Source: Candidatus Omnitrophota bacterium (GTDB taxonomy: Bacteria > Hinthialibacterota > Hinthialibacteria > OLB16). From it: a stretch of DNA of 35,931 nucleotides. The translations under genes were made by a program, and so were the position numbers. The first letter of the stretch is position 1, and every line of letters starts with the position of its first letter. Positions 9,788-18,093 of the stretch are shown piece after piece. The stretch covers positions 1 through 35,931 of the forward strand of contig JAJDBZ010000381.1 in the NCBI GenBank assembly GCA_029261095.1, given 5' to 3'. Below the pieces are notes generated by a model that saw only the letters and a program-made list of their open reading frames with translations, did not search any database and was not told where the DNA came from.

Positions 9788-10197
9788 AGCGAACGGTTTC
9801 GCTTCCCCACAAGAGGGCAGAGGTTTATCATGCATTCATGGACCCGATTCTTCTTTCGGGTTGGTTGAATGTCCCGTATGTCAGCACCGGGCATGGGGAA
9901 CTGCACCTTTTTGAAATCGAGGATTGGAACAAAAATCATCCCTGGAAGATCCGATGTTTTATCCTGGACAGCATTCGGGATGAGAGTTTTCGCATCGAAA
10001 AGGATGAGATCGGCGATCATCATAAACCGGGTCTCGATCTTCGGTTAGTGGATTCCGAACAGGGGTGCGAACTTAGTCTGGAGTGGGAGGATTCCTACTT
10101 CGACCGACTCGCGAAAGAACTGCTCGACCCTCGCGGACACCTACGATTGGGCCACCTGATCGCGGTCGAGACAACCGATGCTTCGGAAACCCCCTGA
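9784..10197 (+). CDS. SRPBCC/AHSA1-like domain protein
   Basis: MKRTVSLPHKRAEVYHAFMDPILLSGWL resembles an AHSA1 N-terminus. Start overlaps the upstream stop (ATGA). Confidence 0.6.
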   Translation: MKRTVSLPHKRAEVYHAFMDPILLSGWLNVPYVSTGHGELHLFEIEDWNKNHPWKIRCFILDSIRDESFRIEKDEIGDHHKPGLDLRLVDSEQGCELSLEWEDSYFDRLAKELLDPRGHLRLGHLIAVETTDASETP

Positions 10198-12803
10198 TGA
10201 GCCTCAACCCCTACGCGAAAACAGTCTCCGATAGAAAACGGAGAACAGGGTTTGTTGTCTTTTCCATCCTCTACTGGGCTCTCTTCTTTCTCTTCGCCGA
10301 AACCACGATTGTCGGAGATGGCATCCACTACCACACCTTCTTCCCTGCCCTTCTCTCCGACCGCAACCTGAACCTGGCCGATGAGTTTGTCGCCTATCCC
10401 CAGGGTTCCCCCTTCGCCATCGGGTTCAAACTTCTTCCCACGGGTTATGCCGCGAACCCCTACCCCTTCGGGTCCAGTCTCCTTCAACTCCCGTTCCTCA
10501 TCGGCGCCTGGGTTTACGATCGAACGGTCGGTCTCGCCTCGGAGATAGGAATCCATGATTTTCTTTCCGCGCCCTATCTGGTCGCCCAGATCCTGTCGAC
10601 TTGGTTCTATTGCTGGATCGGATGCTTCTGCCTTTGGCGCATTCTCGAAAAACTATTTCGGACCGATGATTCATTCTTGATCGTCCTTTCGATGGTGACC
10701 GCCACACCACTCTTGAACTACCTGATACACGATCCCGCTTATTCCCATGCCTATAGTTTTTTCGCGGTCAGCTTTTTCTATTTCCTGTGGTTCTGTGTTT
10801 CGAGAAAAGATTCCTTCGCTTCCGGTCTACTGATCGGCGCGGCGGGTGGGTTGGTCTTCCTCGTGCGATGGCAGGATGTTCTCTTCCTCTTTCCGGCGGC
10901 AGTTTATTCGATCGGAATGGGCCTACGGGGTGTGGAAACCGAAGGAGAGTCGACGCGTCTCCGGCAACGCTTCGCTTTCGTCGCGGGGGGCCTCATCGGT
11001 TTCCTCGCTTGGATCTCTCCCCAACTCATCTACTGGAACATCCTTTATGGGTCACCGGTCCTTGTCCCGCTGGGGGAAAAGATCTATAGCGAGGGGTACT
11101 ATTTTCAAGAATCCCTCTTCTCCAAAAAGAACGGTCTTTTCAAGTGGCACCCGCTGACCCTGGCGGCCACTATCGGACTCATTTGGATGGCTTACAAAAA
11201 ACGGTGGCTCTGGTGGATTTTGCCCGCGATGATCCTCCAGTTTCTTTTCATCGGATCGCTCGCCGATTGGACCGGGTCCTATGCCTTCGGACAGAGACGC
11301 TGGGTGAGCGGTCTCCCCTTTTGGGCGATGGGTCTCGCGGCGCTCTTTTCAATCCGGTGGAAACCCTGGCGGTGGTTGTTGCGCGCCGGAATCCTCTACC
11401 TCATCGTGTGGAACTTTCTAGTCTTTCAAGTCTGGCATGGCGGGTTCTTCGAGGGGGGGCGTCACAGCACCAGCAAAGTCTTTTGGATGCTTCAGAACAC
11501 ACCAGAGTTTATTTTCGGAGACCTCTTTCAGCTCGCTTTCTTCCCCAACCTGATGGAAGAGGGTTCCCCCCGACGCCTCTCTCTCTTCCTGCTCGCTTTC
11601 CTCCTGACACTCCTCACCGCTTCGGCGGCGATCGTTTTCTTGAACCGACCCCTTGGCAGGAGAGCGGTCATGGCCCTGGCGCTTCCGATGACGGTCATCC
11701 CCCTTGTGCTGGGTGGAAGTTTTGTCCTGGCGGATCGAACGAGCGCGGTTTCACTTCAAGCCGATCTCATGGCGACTCTGTCCACCCCCGGGCAATCCCT
11801 TCCCCTGATCCCAGTGAAAAAGGGGAAGGCCGAGATTTACGCTGGTGTGAAAAGTTCGTTGATACTCGGACCGAAGCGGAAAACCTCTCTCCGAATTCAA
11901 AACCCACAAGTGGTCTCCGAGTTGAATCTGATTGGGTACCTCTCTTCAGCGGCGCCCGAAATCGAAAAGGGACAGGAGTGCCTGCGAATGGTGATCTCCG
12001 GGTTGGAAGGGAAGGAATCGAAAACGGTCCATGTGGGGGAGGAATTCGATTTTCCCTCCCCCGAGTTCGGAAGGATTCGCGAAGCGAGTGGCGCCCTCGA
12101 CCCTCAGACAGTGGAACTGGATGAGGGGGGAACCGTTTATTTTTCCTATGGTGTCGAGTTTCCCTTTTCCTCGCAGGTCGTGCGGGCGGTTACCCTCGAA
12201 AACCTCCTCCCCATGGGAGAGATCGGAATTGAGGCGGTTTCCTTAATCCCGATGAAATTTGAACGGGATGAAATAAGCGCGGTATCACCTGAAAGTCTTG
12301 TCGGTGGTCCCGCCGAGTTGAATCTGAATCCCGTTTACAACGATTCCATCGCTGACCTCGCGCCTCCATTGGGATTCATCCCGGGTGCCACTCTGGAATG
12401 GCGAGGGATTCCCTTTTCAATTTCGGATTCGACCGGATCAGCCTGCCTAAACACAGGAATCGAGCCCCTCCCCCTGAGTTTCTCGACCCCTGTGCGGCCC
12501 GTGGAATGCCAGGCGATTCAATTCTTGCTGACCGAGGAGGGAGCTTCCCCCGGGGATGAGGGACCGATCGCCACTCTACGACTTCATTTTTCGGATGGTG
12601 GGTCGGCTGGCGAGACGGTTTACACCTCCGATCTAAAGGGTGACTATTGGTCGGTTTCAACCAGTGAGGGTGGCCGGCCCGGGTTGTATGTGAAAACGGT
12701 TTTGGTCCCCAGCATGAGCGGCCCGCTCATCGGCTTGGAAATTGAACGCGATCACCAAATCGAACGGGCCTTGGTGATTCTTGCCGCGACAGCGGTCCCT
12801 TGA
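10197..12803 (+). CDS. Polytopic membrane protein, probable GT39/ArnT-type glycosyltransferase
   Basis: ORF 10083..12803; start at MSLNPYAKTV, overlapping the upstream stop. Many TM segments followed by an approx. 340-aa soluble C-terminal region. Confidence 0.7.
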   Translation: MSLNPYAKTVSDRKRRTGFVVFSILYWALFFLFAETTIVGDGIHYHTFFPALLSDRNLNLADEFVAYPQGSPFAIGFKLLPTGYAANPYPFGSSLLQLPFLIGAWVYDRTVGLASEIGIHDFLSAPYLVAQILSTWFYCWIGCFCLWRILEKLFRTDDSFLIVLSMVTATPLLNYLIHDPAYSHAYSFFAVSFFYFLWFCVSRKDSFASGLLIGAAGGLVFLVRWQDVLFLFPAAVYSIGMGLRGVETEGESTRLRQRFAFVAGGLIGFLAWISPQLIYWNILYGSPVLVPLGEKIYSEGYYFQESLFSKKNGLFKWHPLTLAATIGLIWMAYKKRWLWWILPAMILQFLFIGSLADWTGSYAFGQRRWVSGLPFWAMGLAALFSIRWKPWRWLLRAGILYLIVWNFLVFQVWHGGFFEGGRHSTSKVFWMLQNTPEFIFGDLFQLAFFPNLMEEGSPRRLSLFLLAFLLTLLTASAAIVFLNRPLGRRAVMALALPMTVIPLVLGGSFVLADRTSAVSLQADLMATLSTPGQSLPLIPVKKGKAEIYAGVKSSLILGPKRKTSLRIQNPQVVSELNLIGYLSSAAPEIEKGQECLRMVISGLEGKESKTVHVGEEFDFPSPEFGRIREASGALDPQTVELDEGGTVYFSYGVEFPFSSQVVRAVTLENLLPMGEIGIEAVSLIPMKFERDEISAVSPESLVGGPAELNLNPVYNDSIADLAPPLGFIPGATLEWRGIPFSISDSTGSACLNTGIEPLPLSFSTPVRPVECQAIQFLLTEEGASPGDEGPIATLRLHFSDGGSAGETVYTSDLKGDYWSVSTSEGGRPGLYVKTVLVPSMSGPLIGLEIERDHQIERALVILAATAVP

Positions 12804-12830
12804 TATGCGGTCTTTTGAAAGGACAGAACA

Positions 12831-13484
12831 ATGACCGATTCCATGACTCTCAAAGAAAGAATTGGCGATCTCGGTGTGGTTTCGATCCTGGTGATCGATG
12901 ATGTGGATGAAGCTCTCCGTGTAGGAGAAGCGCTCATGAAGGGGGGGCTCCCCTCCATGGAGATCACCTTCCGAACCGAAGCCGCTTTTGAGGGCATTCG
13001 TGCTCTGGTCAAAAACTTTCCCGAGGCCTTGGTCGGGGCCGGGACAATCCTCACCGATGACAATCTCTTACTCGCTCAGGATGCCGGTGCGCAGTTTGTG
13101 GTCACCCCAGGACTCAGCCCGCTTGTGGTCGAAAGAGCCATCGAAATTGGAATGCCGATGTATCCCGGTGTGATGACCCCCGGTGATGTAGAGAGGGGTC
13201 TTGGTTACGGATTGGACATTTTGAAGTTTTTCCCCGCCGGTGAGGCTGGGGGGGTTGGCATGATGAAGGCTCTTTCCGGCCCCTATGCCCACACCGGAGT
13301 CCAATTCATCCCCACCGGCGGAGTCAATTCGAACAACCTTTCCGATTATCTCTCACTCCCGATTGTCCTGGCCTGTGGCGGCACCTGGATCGCGAGCAAA
13401 GACCGTATCAAGAACGGGGATTGGGATGGCATCGAAGCGACCGCAAAAGAAACGGTGGAGATTGTCAAAACGGCGCGGGGTTAG
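12831..13484 (+). CDS. eda: KDPG/KHG aldolase (2-dehydro-3-deoxyphosphogluconate aldolase)
   Basis: GLPSMEITFRTEAA, LVGAGTILT, AQFVVTPGLSP, PMYPGVMTPGDVERGLGYGLDILKFFPAGEAGG, VQFIPTGGVN. An alternative start is MTLKERIG at 12843. Confidence 0.93.
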   Translation: MTDSMTLKERIGDLGVVSILVIDDVDEALRVGEALMKGGLPSMEITFRTEAAFEGIRALVKNFPEALVGAGTILTDDNLLLAQDAGAQFVVTPGLSPLVVERAIEIGMPMYPGVMTPGDVERGLGYGLDILKFFPAGEAGGVGMMKALSGPYAHTGVQFIPTGGVNSNNLSDYLSLPIVLACGGTWIASKDRIKNGDWDGIEATAKETVEIVKTARG

Positions 13485-13630
13485 TGTTCTGTGCTGGAAC
13501 ACTGACCTCATGTTGCTGGAACGTGGCTCGTGGTGCTGGAACGTGGCTGTGCCTCGTTCCTTTCCCCGCATCGGATTCCCATCCGATGTGAGACAGCATG
13601 AACAATAAAATGACGGAACCGATTTCAGCC

Positions 13631-13652
13631 GCGACGAGTTAAAACTCGTCGC
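13631..13652. repeat. Perfect 10-bp stem hairpin GCGACGAGTT-aa-AACTCGTCGC
   Basis: Direct reading; degenerate counterpart at 15750..15772. Confidence 0.9.
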
Positions 13653-13663
13653 TACTCACACGA

Positions 13664-13687
13664 AACCCACACCTATCGGTGTGGGTT
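13664..13687. repeat. Perfect 10-bp stem hairpin AACCCACACC-tatc-GGTGTGGGTT
   Basis: Direct reading; counterparts AACCCGCACC...GGTGCGGGTT at 15380..15403 and 15713..15738. Confidence 0.9.
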
Positions 13688-13747
13688 GAGGATCTGATCC
13701 AAATATCAATTGACGAAATGTCCACCCACTACTAGACTTTTGTAGAA

Positions 13748-15133
13748 ATGATCGTCTATCGAGTCGCCCTGCTCATCGCTATATTCTCCCTCCCGGCTGC
13801 GGCGGCAACCCACCATGTCTCGAAGGATGGTAACGGGACCGATGGACAAACCTGGAAAAGGGCCTTCCCCGCCATCGGCGAAGCGCTCGCCCTAGCCTCG
13901 GCCGGTGACGAAGTGTGGGTCGCAAGTGGGACCTATCATGAGGTGATCGAATTGCCGACCGGCGTGGCATTGTTCGGAGGGTTCCATCCACCGTCGCAGG
14001 TGACGGAGTTCGAGGACCGAGATTGGAAATCGTTTGAATCGATTATAGACGCGACAGGACTTGAAAGGTCCGCCGTCGTTATCCATGCGAGTTGTACAAT
14101 CGATGGATTTACAATCACAGGGGGGTATAGCATTGGCAGAGACGGAGGGGGCATTTCGGTCGGGACCAGGAATACCTCAGGCAGCATCGTGCGGAACAAC
14201 CTCATAACAAGGAACATCTCATTCGGAGGAGGAGGAGGAGGGATTGCTCAATTCCATGGAGCGATTTGCGACAATACGATTAGTCATAATTGGTCGGTTT
14301 TAGACGCCACGATTACCGGTACGGTGGGAAGCGGTCAGGGCGGTGGTCTCTATCGATGTGATGGAGAGATCTATCGCAATGTTATTTCCACTAATAATTT
14401 GGGCAATACCAAATACAGATCTGGTGGCGGTTTGGCTCGTTGTGATGGGGTTATTTCAAAAAATATAATAGTGTCTAACCTTGGGTGGAGCGGGGGAGGT
14501 ATAGCCGGAAGTTCAGGAAGGATAGAAAACAATCTTATAGTGGGAAATATCGCAGAGACTCCACCGAATGAACGGTTACTGAAAGGGATAACAATGGAAT
14601 TCTTGGCCAACGGAGCTGGCTTGGATCAATGTCGTGGAGAAGTGATCAACAACACGATCGTGGATAATATCTCAGAACATAAGCCAGCAGGGATCAGCAT
14701 CTCTATTGTATCGAACTGTATAGCATTCTATAACCTTGTCTCTCAGTCTGGTGAGCAATCCGATATAGGGCTCGAATCTTCGGAAAGGTACTGCTGTATC
14801 GGAGTCGATGATAGAACACTTGACGGAAGTCCCGCTGGAGTTGGCAGCATTGGTGATGAACCCAGTTTCGTCGACAGGGAGGGTGGGGACTACCGTCTTC
14901 TATCCAGTTCTCCTTGCATCGACACAGCCACCGACACTGATCTGACCACCGATATCGAGGGAAACCGAAGACCCGTGGACGTGATTGGAGTGGGTCGAGA
15001 CGGCCAGGATGCGTACGATATGGGGGCTTATGAATTTCAAATTCCGAGATCCGACCTCAATGGCGATGGTTACACCAACCACGTGGACCTCATGATCTTC
15101 CAACAAGATTGGATGAAGGTGTCGGGGTCATGA
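13748..15133 (+). CDS. Secreted right-handed beta-helix repeat protein with C-terminal dockerin-like segment
   Basis: Signal peptide (MIVYRVALLIAIFSLPAAAA); VSKDGNGTDGQTWKRAFPAIGEAL; repeated G(G)GI/N.I..N beta-helix coils; DMGAYEFQ; C-terminal SDLNGDGYTNHVDLMIFQQDW calcium-loop dockerin-like motif. Confidence 0.88.
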   Translation: MIVYRVALLIAIFSLPAAAATHHVSKDGNGTDGQTWKRAFPAIGEALALASAGDEVWVASGTYHEVIELPTGVALFGGFHPPSQVTEFEDRDWKSFESIIDATGLERSAVVIHASCTIDGFTITGGYSIGRDGGGISVGTRNTSGSIVRNNLITRNISFGGGGGGIAQFHGAICDNTISHNWSVLDATITGTVGSGQGGGLYRCDGEIYRNVISTNNLGNTKYRSGGGLARCDGVISKNIIVSNLGWSGGGIAGSSGRIENNLIVGNIAETPPNERLLKGITMEFLANGAGLDQCRGEVINNTIVDNISEHKPAGISISIVSNCIAFYNLVSQSGEQSDIGLESSERYCCIGVDDRTLDGSPAGVGSIGDEPSFVDREGGDYRLLSSSPCIDTATDTDLTTDIEGNRRPVDVIGVGRDGQDAYDMGAYEFQIPRSDLNGDGYTNHVDLMIFQQDWMKVSGS

Positions 15134-15416
15134 ACGCTCGGGGTCTTGATCGGTGCAGGAAAACGGATCATACCCAAGGAATTCAAAAAGTGTCATTTCG
15201 ACGTTAGGAGAAATCTGATGGGAGAGACACGCTGAATCGACGCCACCGGTTACAATGGGTGAGTCGACTCCTTCGATTTAATTTGAGGTTGGACAAGATC
15301 AACAACACCTATCAGATTTCTCCCTCCGGTCGAAATGACAGTGAGTGAAGCATCTGGAGGAATCGAACGTTCAACCCACAACCCGCACCCCCAGGTGCGG
15401 GTTTCGTGTGCATAGA
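15084..15416. repeat. Direct tandem duplication, copy 1 (includes the 3' end of the beta-helix/dockerin CDS)
   Basis: tggacctcatgatcttccaacaagattggatgaaggtgtcgggg(t/a)catgaacgc is repeated 333 bp downstream, with similarity continuing to gcgggtttcgtgtgc(a/g)tag. Confidence 0.9.
15191..15340. repeat. Inverted-repeat (MITE-like) segment, copy 1: arms 15191-15217 and 15313-15340
   Basis: TGTCATTTCGACGTTAGGAGAAATCTG ... CAGATTTCTCCCTCCGGTCGAAATGACA. Confidence 0.88.
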
Positions 15417-15750
15417 TGGACCTCATGATCTTCCAACAAGATTGGATGAAGGTGTCGGGGACATGAACGCGATGCCCTTTGATTGGTGAAGGCAACCTAA
15501 TCATACCCGAGGAGTTCACAAGGTGTCATTTCGACGCTAGGAGAAATCTGCTGGGAGAGACACGCTGAACCGAAGCTGCCGTTTACAATGGGGTAGTCGA
15601 CTCTCGAGATTCAGTTTGAGATCGAATTGAACCCACATCATCTATCAGATTTCTCCCTCCGGTCGAAATGACACTTAGTGAAGCATCTTGAGAAATCGAA
15701 CGTTTAACCCTCAACCCGCACCCCCCGTGGTGCGGGTTTCGTGTGCGTAG
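15417..15750. repeat. Direct tandem duplication, copy 2 (contains an orphan dockerin tail DLMIFQQDWMKVSGT-stop)
   Basis: Aligned by eye to 15084..15416; the first approx. 54 bp differ at one position. Confidence 0.9.
15524..15673. repeat. Inverted-repeat (MITE-like) segment, copy 2: arms 15524-15550 and 15646-15673
   Basis: TGTCATTTCGACGCTAGGAGAAATCTG ... CAGATTTCTCCCTCCGGTCGAAATGACA. Confidence 0.88.
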
Positions 15751-15869
15751 CGACGCGGTTTTAACCCGTCGCGGACTTCAATCGGTTGGACATGTTTCCC
15801 AACTCTTTCCAAACTCCATCGGATGGGAATCCGACGCCGCCGAGGAACGAGGCGGGAGCCACGTTCCAG
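15709..15869. repeat. Right arm of the imperfect inverted repeat flanking the beta-helix module
   Basis: Collinear with the reverse complement of 13536..13691; contains hairpins 15713-15738, 15750-15772, 15819-15834 and 15844-15867. Confidence 0.85.
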
Positions 15870-15895
15870 GAAATGCCCAGCAACCTCAACCCCCT

Positions 15896-15941
15896 CCCAT
15901 GGTCGAAACCATGGGCTATTCTGAAAAGCCCCGATGGGGCT
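15896..15941. repeat. Two further adjacent perfect hairpins: CCCATGGT-cgaa-ACCATGGG and AGCCCC-gat-GGGGCT
   Basis: Direct reading at 15896-15915 and 15927-15941. Confidence 0.85.
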
Positions 15942-15994
15942 AAAAGCAAGCCGCTCTACAATGTTTCTTGAAACCTGGATACTCTTCTCTTGGT

Positions 15995-18091
15995 ATGAAT
16001 CACGAGACCCAAAGTTCGGAATGCGATTGTTGGGAACGCTCGCGGAAATTTCTTGTCGGCGTTTTGCTGACTGGGATTCTCCTGCTCGCGGCCTGCCTGC
16101 GTCTTCAGGATCTCGGAAAGAACTCCCTTTGGGGGGATGAGATCAACATGATGCAGGTCAGTTCCGAATCGAACCTGGCCGAGGTTTGGAAAGCGGTCCG
16201 ACGCCCGCACTCCGTCGGGTATCCCGCCTTTCTCCACTACTGGCAAAGGGTCGATCGAGCCGAGTCGATGGTGAGACTCCCCTCCGCCATCGCGGGGGTC
16301 CTCGCGGTCGGGTTGCTTTACTGGATTGGGAGCCTGGTTTGGAACCGTGGGCTCGGACTCTCCGCCGCCTTTCTTCTGGCCATCGCCCCGGGGGCCATTC
16401 GGTTTTCACGCGAGGTCGCTCCCTATGGCATTCAAAACGCGGTCATCCTTGGCATCTTTCTGGTCTGGCTCTATGCCCTGAAAAGAAACCGTTGGTTGGA
16501 TTGGGTCCTATTCTCAGTTCTCGCAGCATGGAGCCATTACCTCCACCCTTTGGCCTCTCCCACACCGATCGGTCTCATGCTCCTGGCCCCTCTGATTTGG
16601 TTTTCCGGAATACCCAACCGCGGTTCATCCTATTCGGTTCAAAAGAAATCGTTCTGCTTATCGAGATGGGGAGGATCGCTCCTCCTTTATGCAGTCCTCA
16701 TCTTTCCACAGGCCTATGACAACTTTCGCGGGAGCCGCCAGTATGTCGAGAGCGCGAAGGAAACCCTCTCCTTCGGCAATTACTTTGAGGAAATCTTTCG
16801 CTTGTTCGGCGACTTCAATCCGGAAACCGTTTGGGCGGCGAGAGTCATCCTTCCGCTGTTAGTTCTGGGCATACCCATCCTCTTCCTCCGTTCCTGGGTC
16901 TTGGCGCTGGCTGTTCTCGGTTGGGCCTCCGGGACTCTGGCCATCTGGTTCGCCTTTTGGTGGGTGCAATCGCATTTTTTCGATTACCACTATCTGACCT
17001 CCCACCTCCCTGCTCTGCTTCTATTCGCGGGAGCAGGCATCGTTTGGGTCGCTTCCCTTCCAGGTCGTCTCTTTCGTGAGGGCGCGAAAGGTCGTTGGAT
17101 TGTTGGCGGCTTGATCGGTTCCCTGATCCTTGGGGGAATCCTCTGGGCCAGCCTTCCCTCGCTCCGTTACGAAGCCAACCGCAAGTGGCCGAACTACCGT
17201 GAAGCGGGAGAGTTCCTGACCTACCGCCTGCGCCCACAAGACCGGTACTATGTCCAGCCCGATCATTTTCTCTCGCTCAAACTCAAATACTACGCCGAAC
17301 AGGTCATCGATCAGGAAGTCGGGTTCGATATCTTTTTCGACAGGGAGAAACAAAAACAGCTCGCCGAAGAGGAGGGCATCCTCTACATCGCTTCCGGAAA
17401 ACCGCTGGGGGCGAAACGCGACTATCAGCGAAAATACCTTCATGGGGTCAATCTTCAGTGGAACCCGGAGGCCCAGAAGGAGCCCGGGTTTTATCAGAAA
17501 GTCTACCAACAACTCCTTCCCCTCGATCTTTACAAATACGGATTGATCCTGGAGGCCGAGGGGGATTTATCCAGTGCGCTCGCAGCTCATATCCAGGCCG
17601 CCTCCGATTCGCCAACAGACTACCGCCCCTTAAAGAAGAAGGCGGAAGTTCTTTATAAGCTGGGGCGACCCGAGGAATCCATCGCCGCGTTTGAGGAATC
17701 GCTTCCTCATGCACCCGAGGAAGAACGCTGGTGGATCTGGGTGGAAATCGGCAAGCGGTATTCGGAAATGAATGATCTCGAAGGGGAGATCGACAGTTAT
17801 CGGAAAGGTTTGGAGGAACCGGATGCCAATGAAGGTTACCTGTGGGAGGTTATCGGCGAAGCCTATTATCAATCCGAAAAATATGAGGAAGCGATCGACC
17901 CCTTCAAGAGCGCGATCGAAGAGGACCCGCACCGCTCGCGGTCGCTGATCCGGCTGGGTGAATTGATGATCGAGAAAGACCCGAACGCGGCGCGCGATTA
18001 TACCGAGAAGGGACGCGCTCTTCTCGGTCGAACCGATTATTATTGGGTCCAAAAAGCCGATGAAATCGAAGCGAAACTCGAGGAACAATAG
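15995..18091 (+). CDS. Polytopic membrane glycosyltransferase (GT39-like) with C-terminal TPR repeats
   Basis: ORF begins with TTG at 15968; first ATG at 15995 (MNHETQSS). RLQDLGKNSLWGDEINMMQ resembles the GT39-type first periplasmic loop; multiple TM; C-terminal TPR-like repeats (EGDLSSALAAHIQAASDSP, GRPEESIAAFEESLPHAP, SEKYEEAIDPFKSAIEEDP). Confidence 0.8.
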   Translation: MNHETQSSECDCWERSRKFLVGVLLTGILLLAACLRLQDLGKNSLWGDEINMMQVSSESNLAEVWKAVRRPHSVGYPAFLHYWQRVDRAESMVRLPSAIAGVLAVGLLYWIGSLVWNRGLGLSAAFLLAIAPGAIRFSREVAPYGIQNAVILGIFLVWLYALKRNRWLDWVLFSVLAAWSHYLHPLASPTPIGLMLLAPLIWFSGIPNRGSSYSVQKKSFCLSRWGGSLLLYAVLIFPQAYDNFRGSRQYVESAKETLSFGNYFEEIFRLFGDFNPETVWAARVILPLLVLGIPILFLRSWVLALAVLGWASGTLAIWFAFWWVQSHFFDYHYLTSHLPALLLFAGAGIVWVASLPGRLFREGAKGRWIVGGLIGSLILGGILWASLPSLRYEANRKWPNYREAGEFLTYRLRPQDRYYVQPDHFLSLKLKYYAEQVIDQEVGFDIFFDREKQKQLAEEEGILYIASGKPLGAKRDYQRKYLHGVNLQWNPEAQKEPGFYQKVYQQLLPLDLYKYGLILEAEGDLSSALAAHIQAASDSPTDYRPLKKKAEVLYKLGRPEESIAAFEESLPHAPEEERWWIWVEIGKRYSEMNDLEGEIDSYRKGLEEPDANEGYLWEVIGEAYYQSEKYEEAIDPFKSAIEEDPHRSRSLIRLGELMIEKDPNAARDYTEKGRALLGRTDYYWVQKADEIEAKLEEQ

Positions 18092-18093
18092 CG

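Larger units (their letters stand above)
13536..13691. repeat. Left arm of an imperfect inverted repeat (about 160 bp) flanking the beta-helix gene
   Basis: The reverse complement aligns collinearly with 15709..15869: cctcaaccc(a/g)cacc...ggtg(t/c)gggtttcgtgtg(a/c)gtagcgacg...aactcgtcgcgg / ...catcggatgggaatccga.g.../ggaacgaggc...agccacgttccag. Confidence 0.85.

Noticed and set aside
11144-12124. 326-aa plus-strand ORF within the membrane glycosyltransferase gene
   Set aside because: Alternate frame rich in Arg/Pro/Ser with no domain features; the 10197..12803 frame encodes clear TM segments.
13536-15869. Standard insertion sequence
   Set aside because: Although bounded by inverted repeats, the enclosed gene is a secreted beta-helix protein, not a transposase. 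No transposase ORF or target duplication was identified.
13536-15941. CRISPR array
   Set aside because: The repeats here are inverted, hairpin-rich and differ in type; there are no regularly spaced identical direct repeats with unique spacers and no cas genes.
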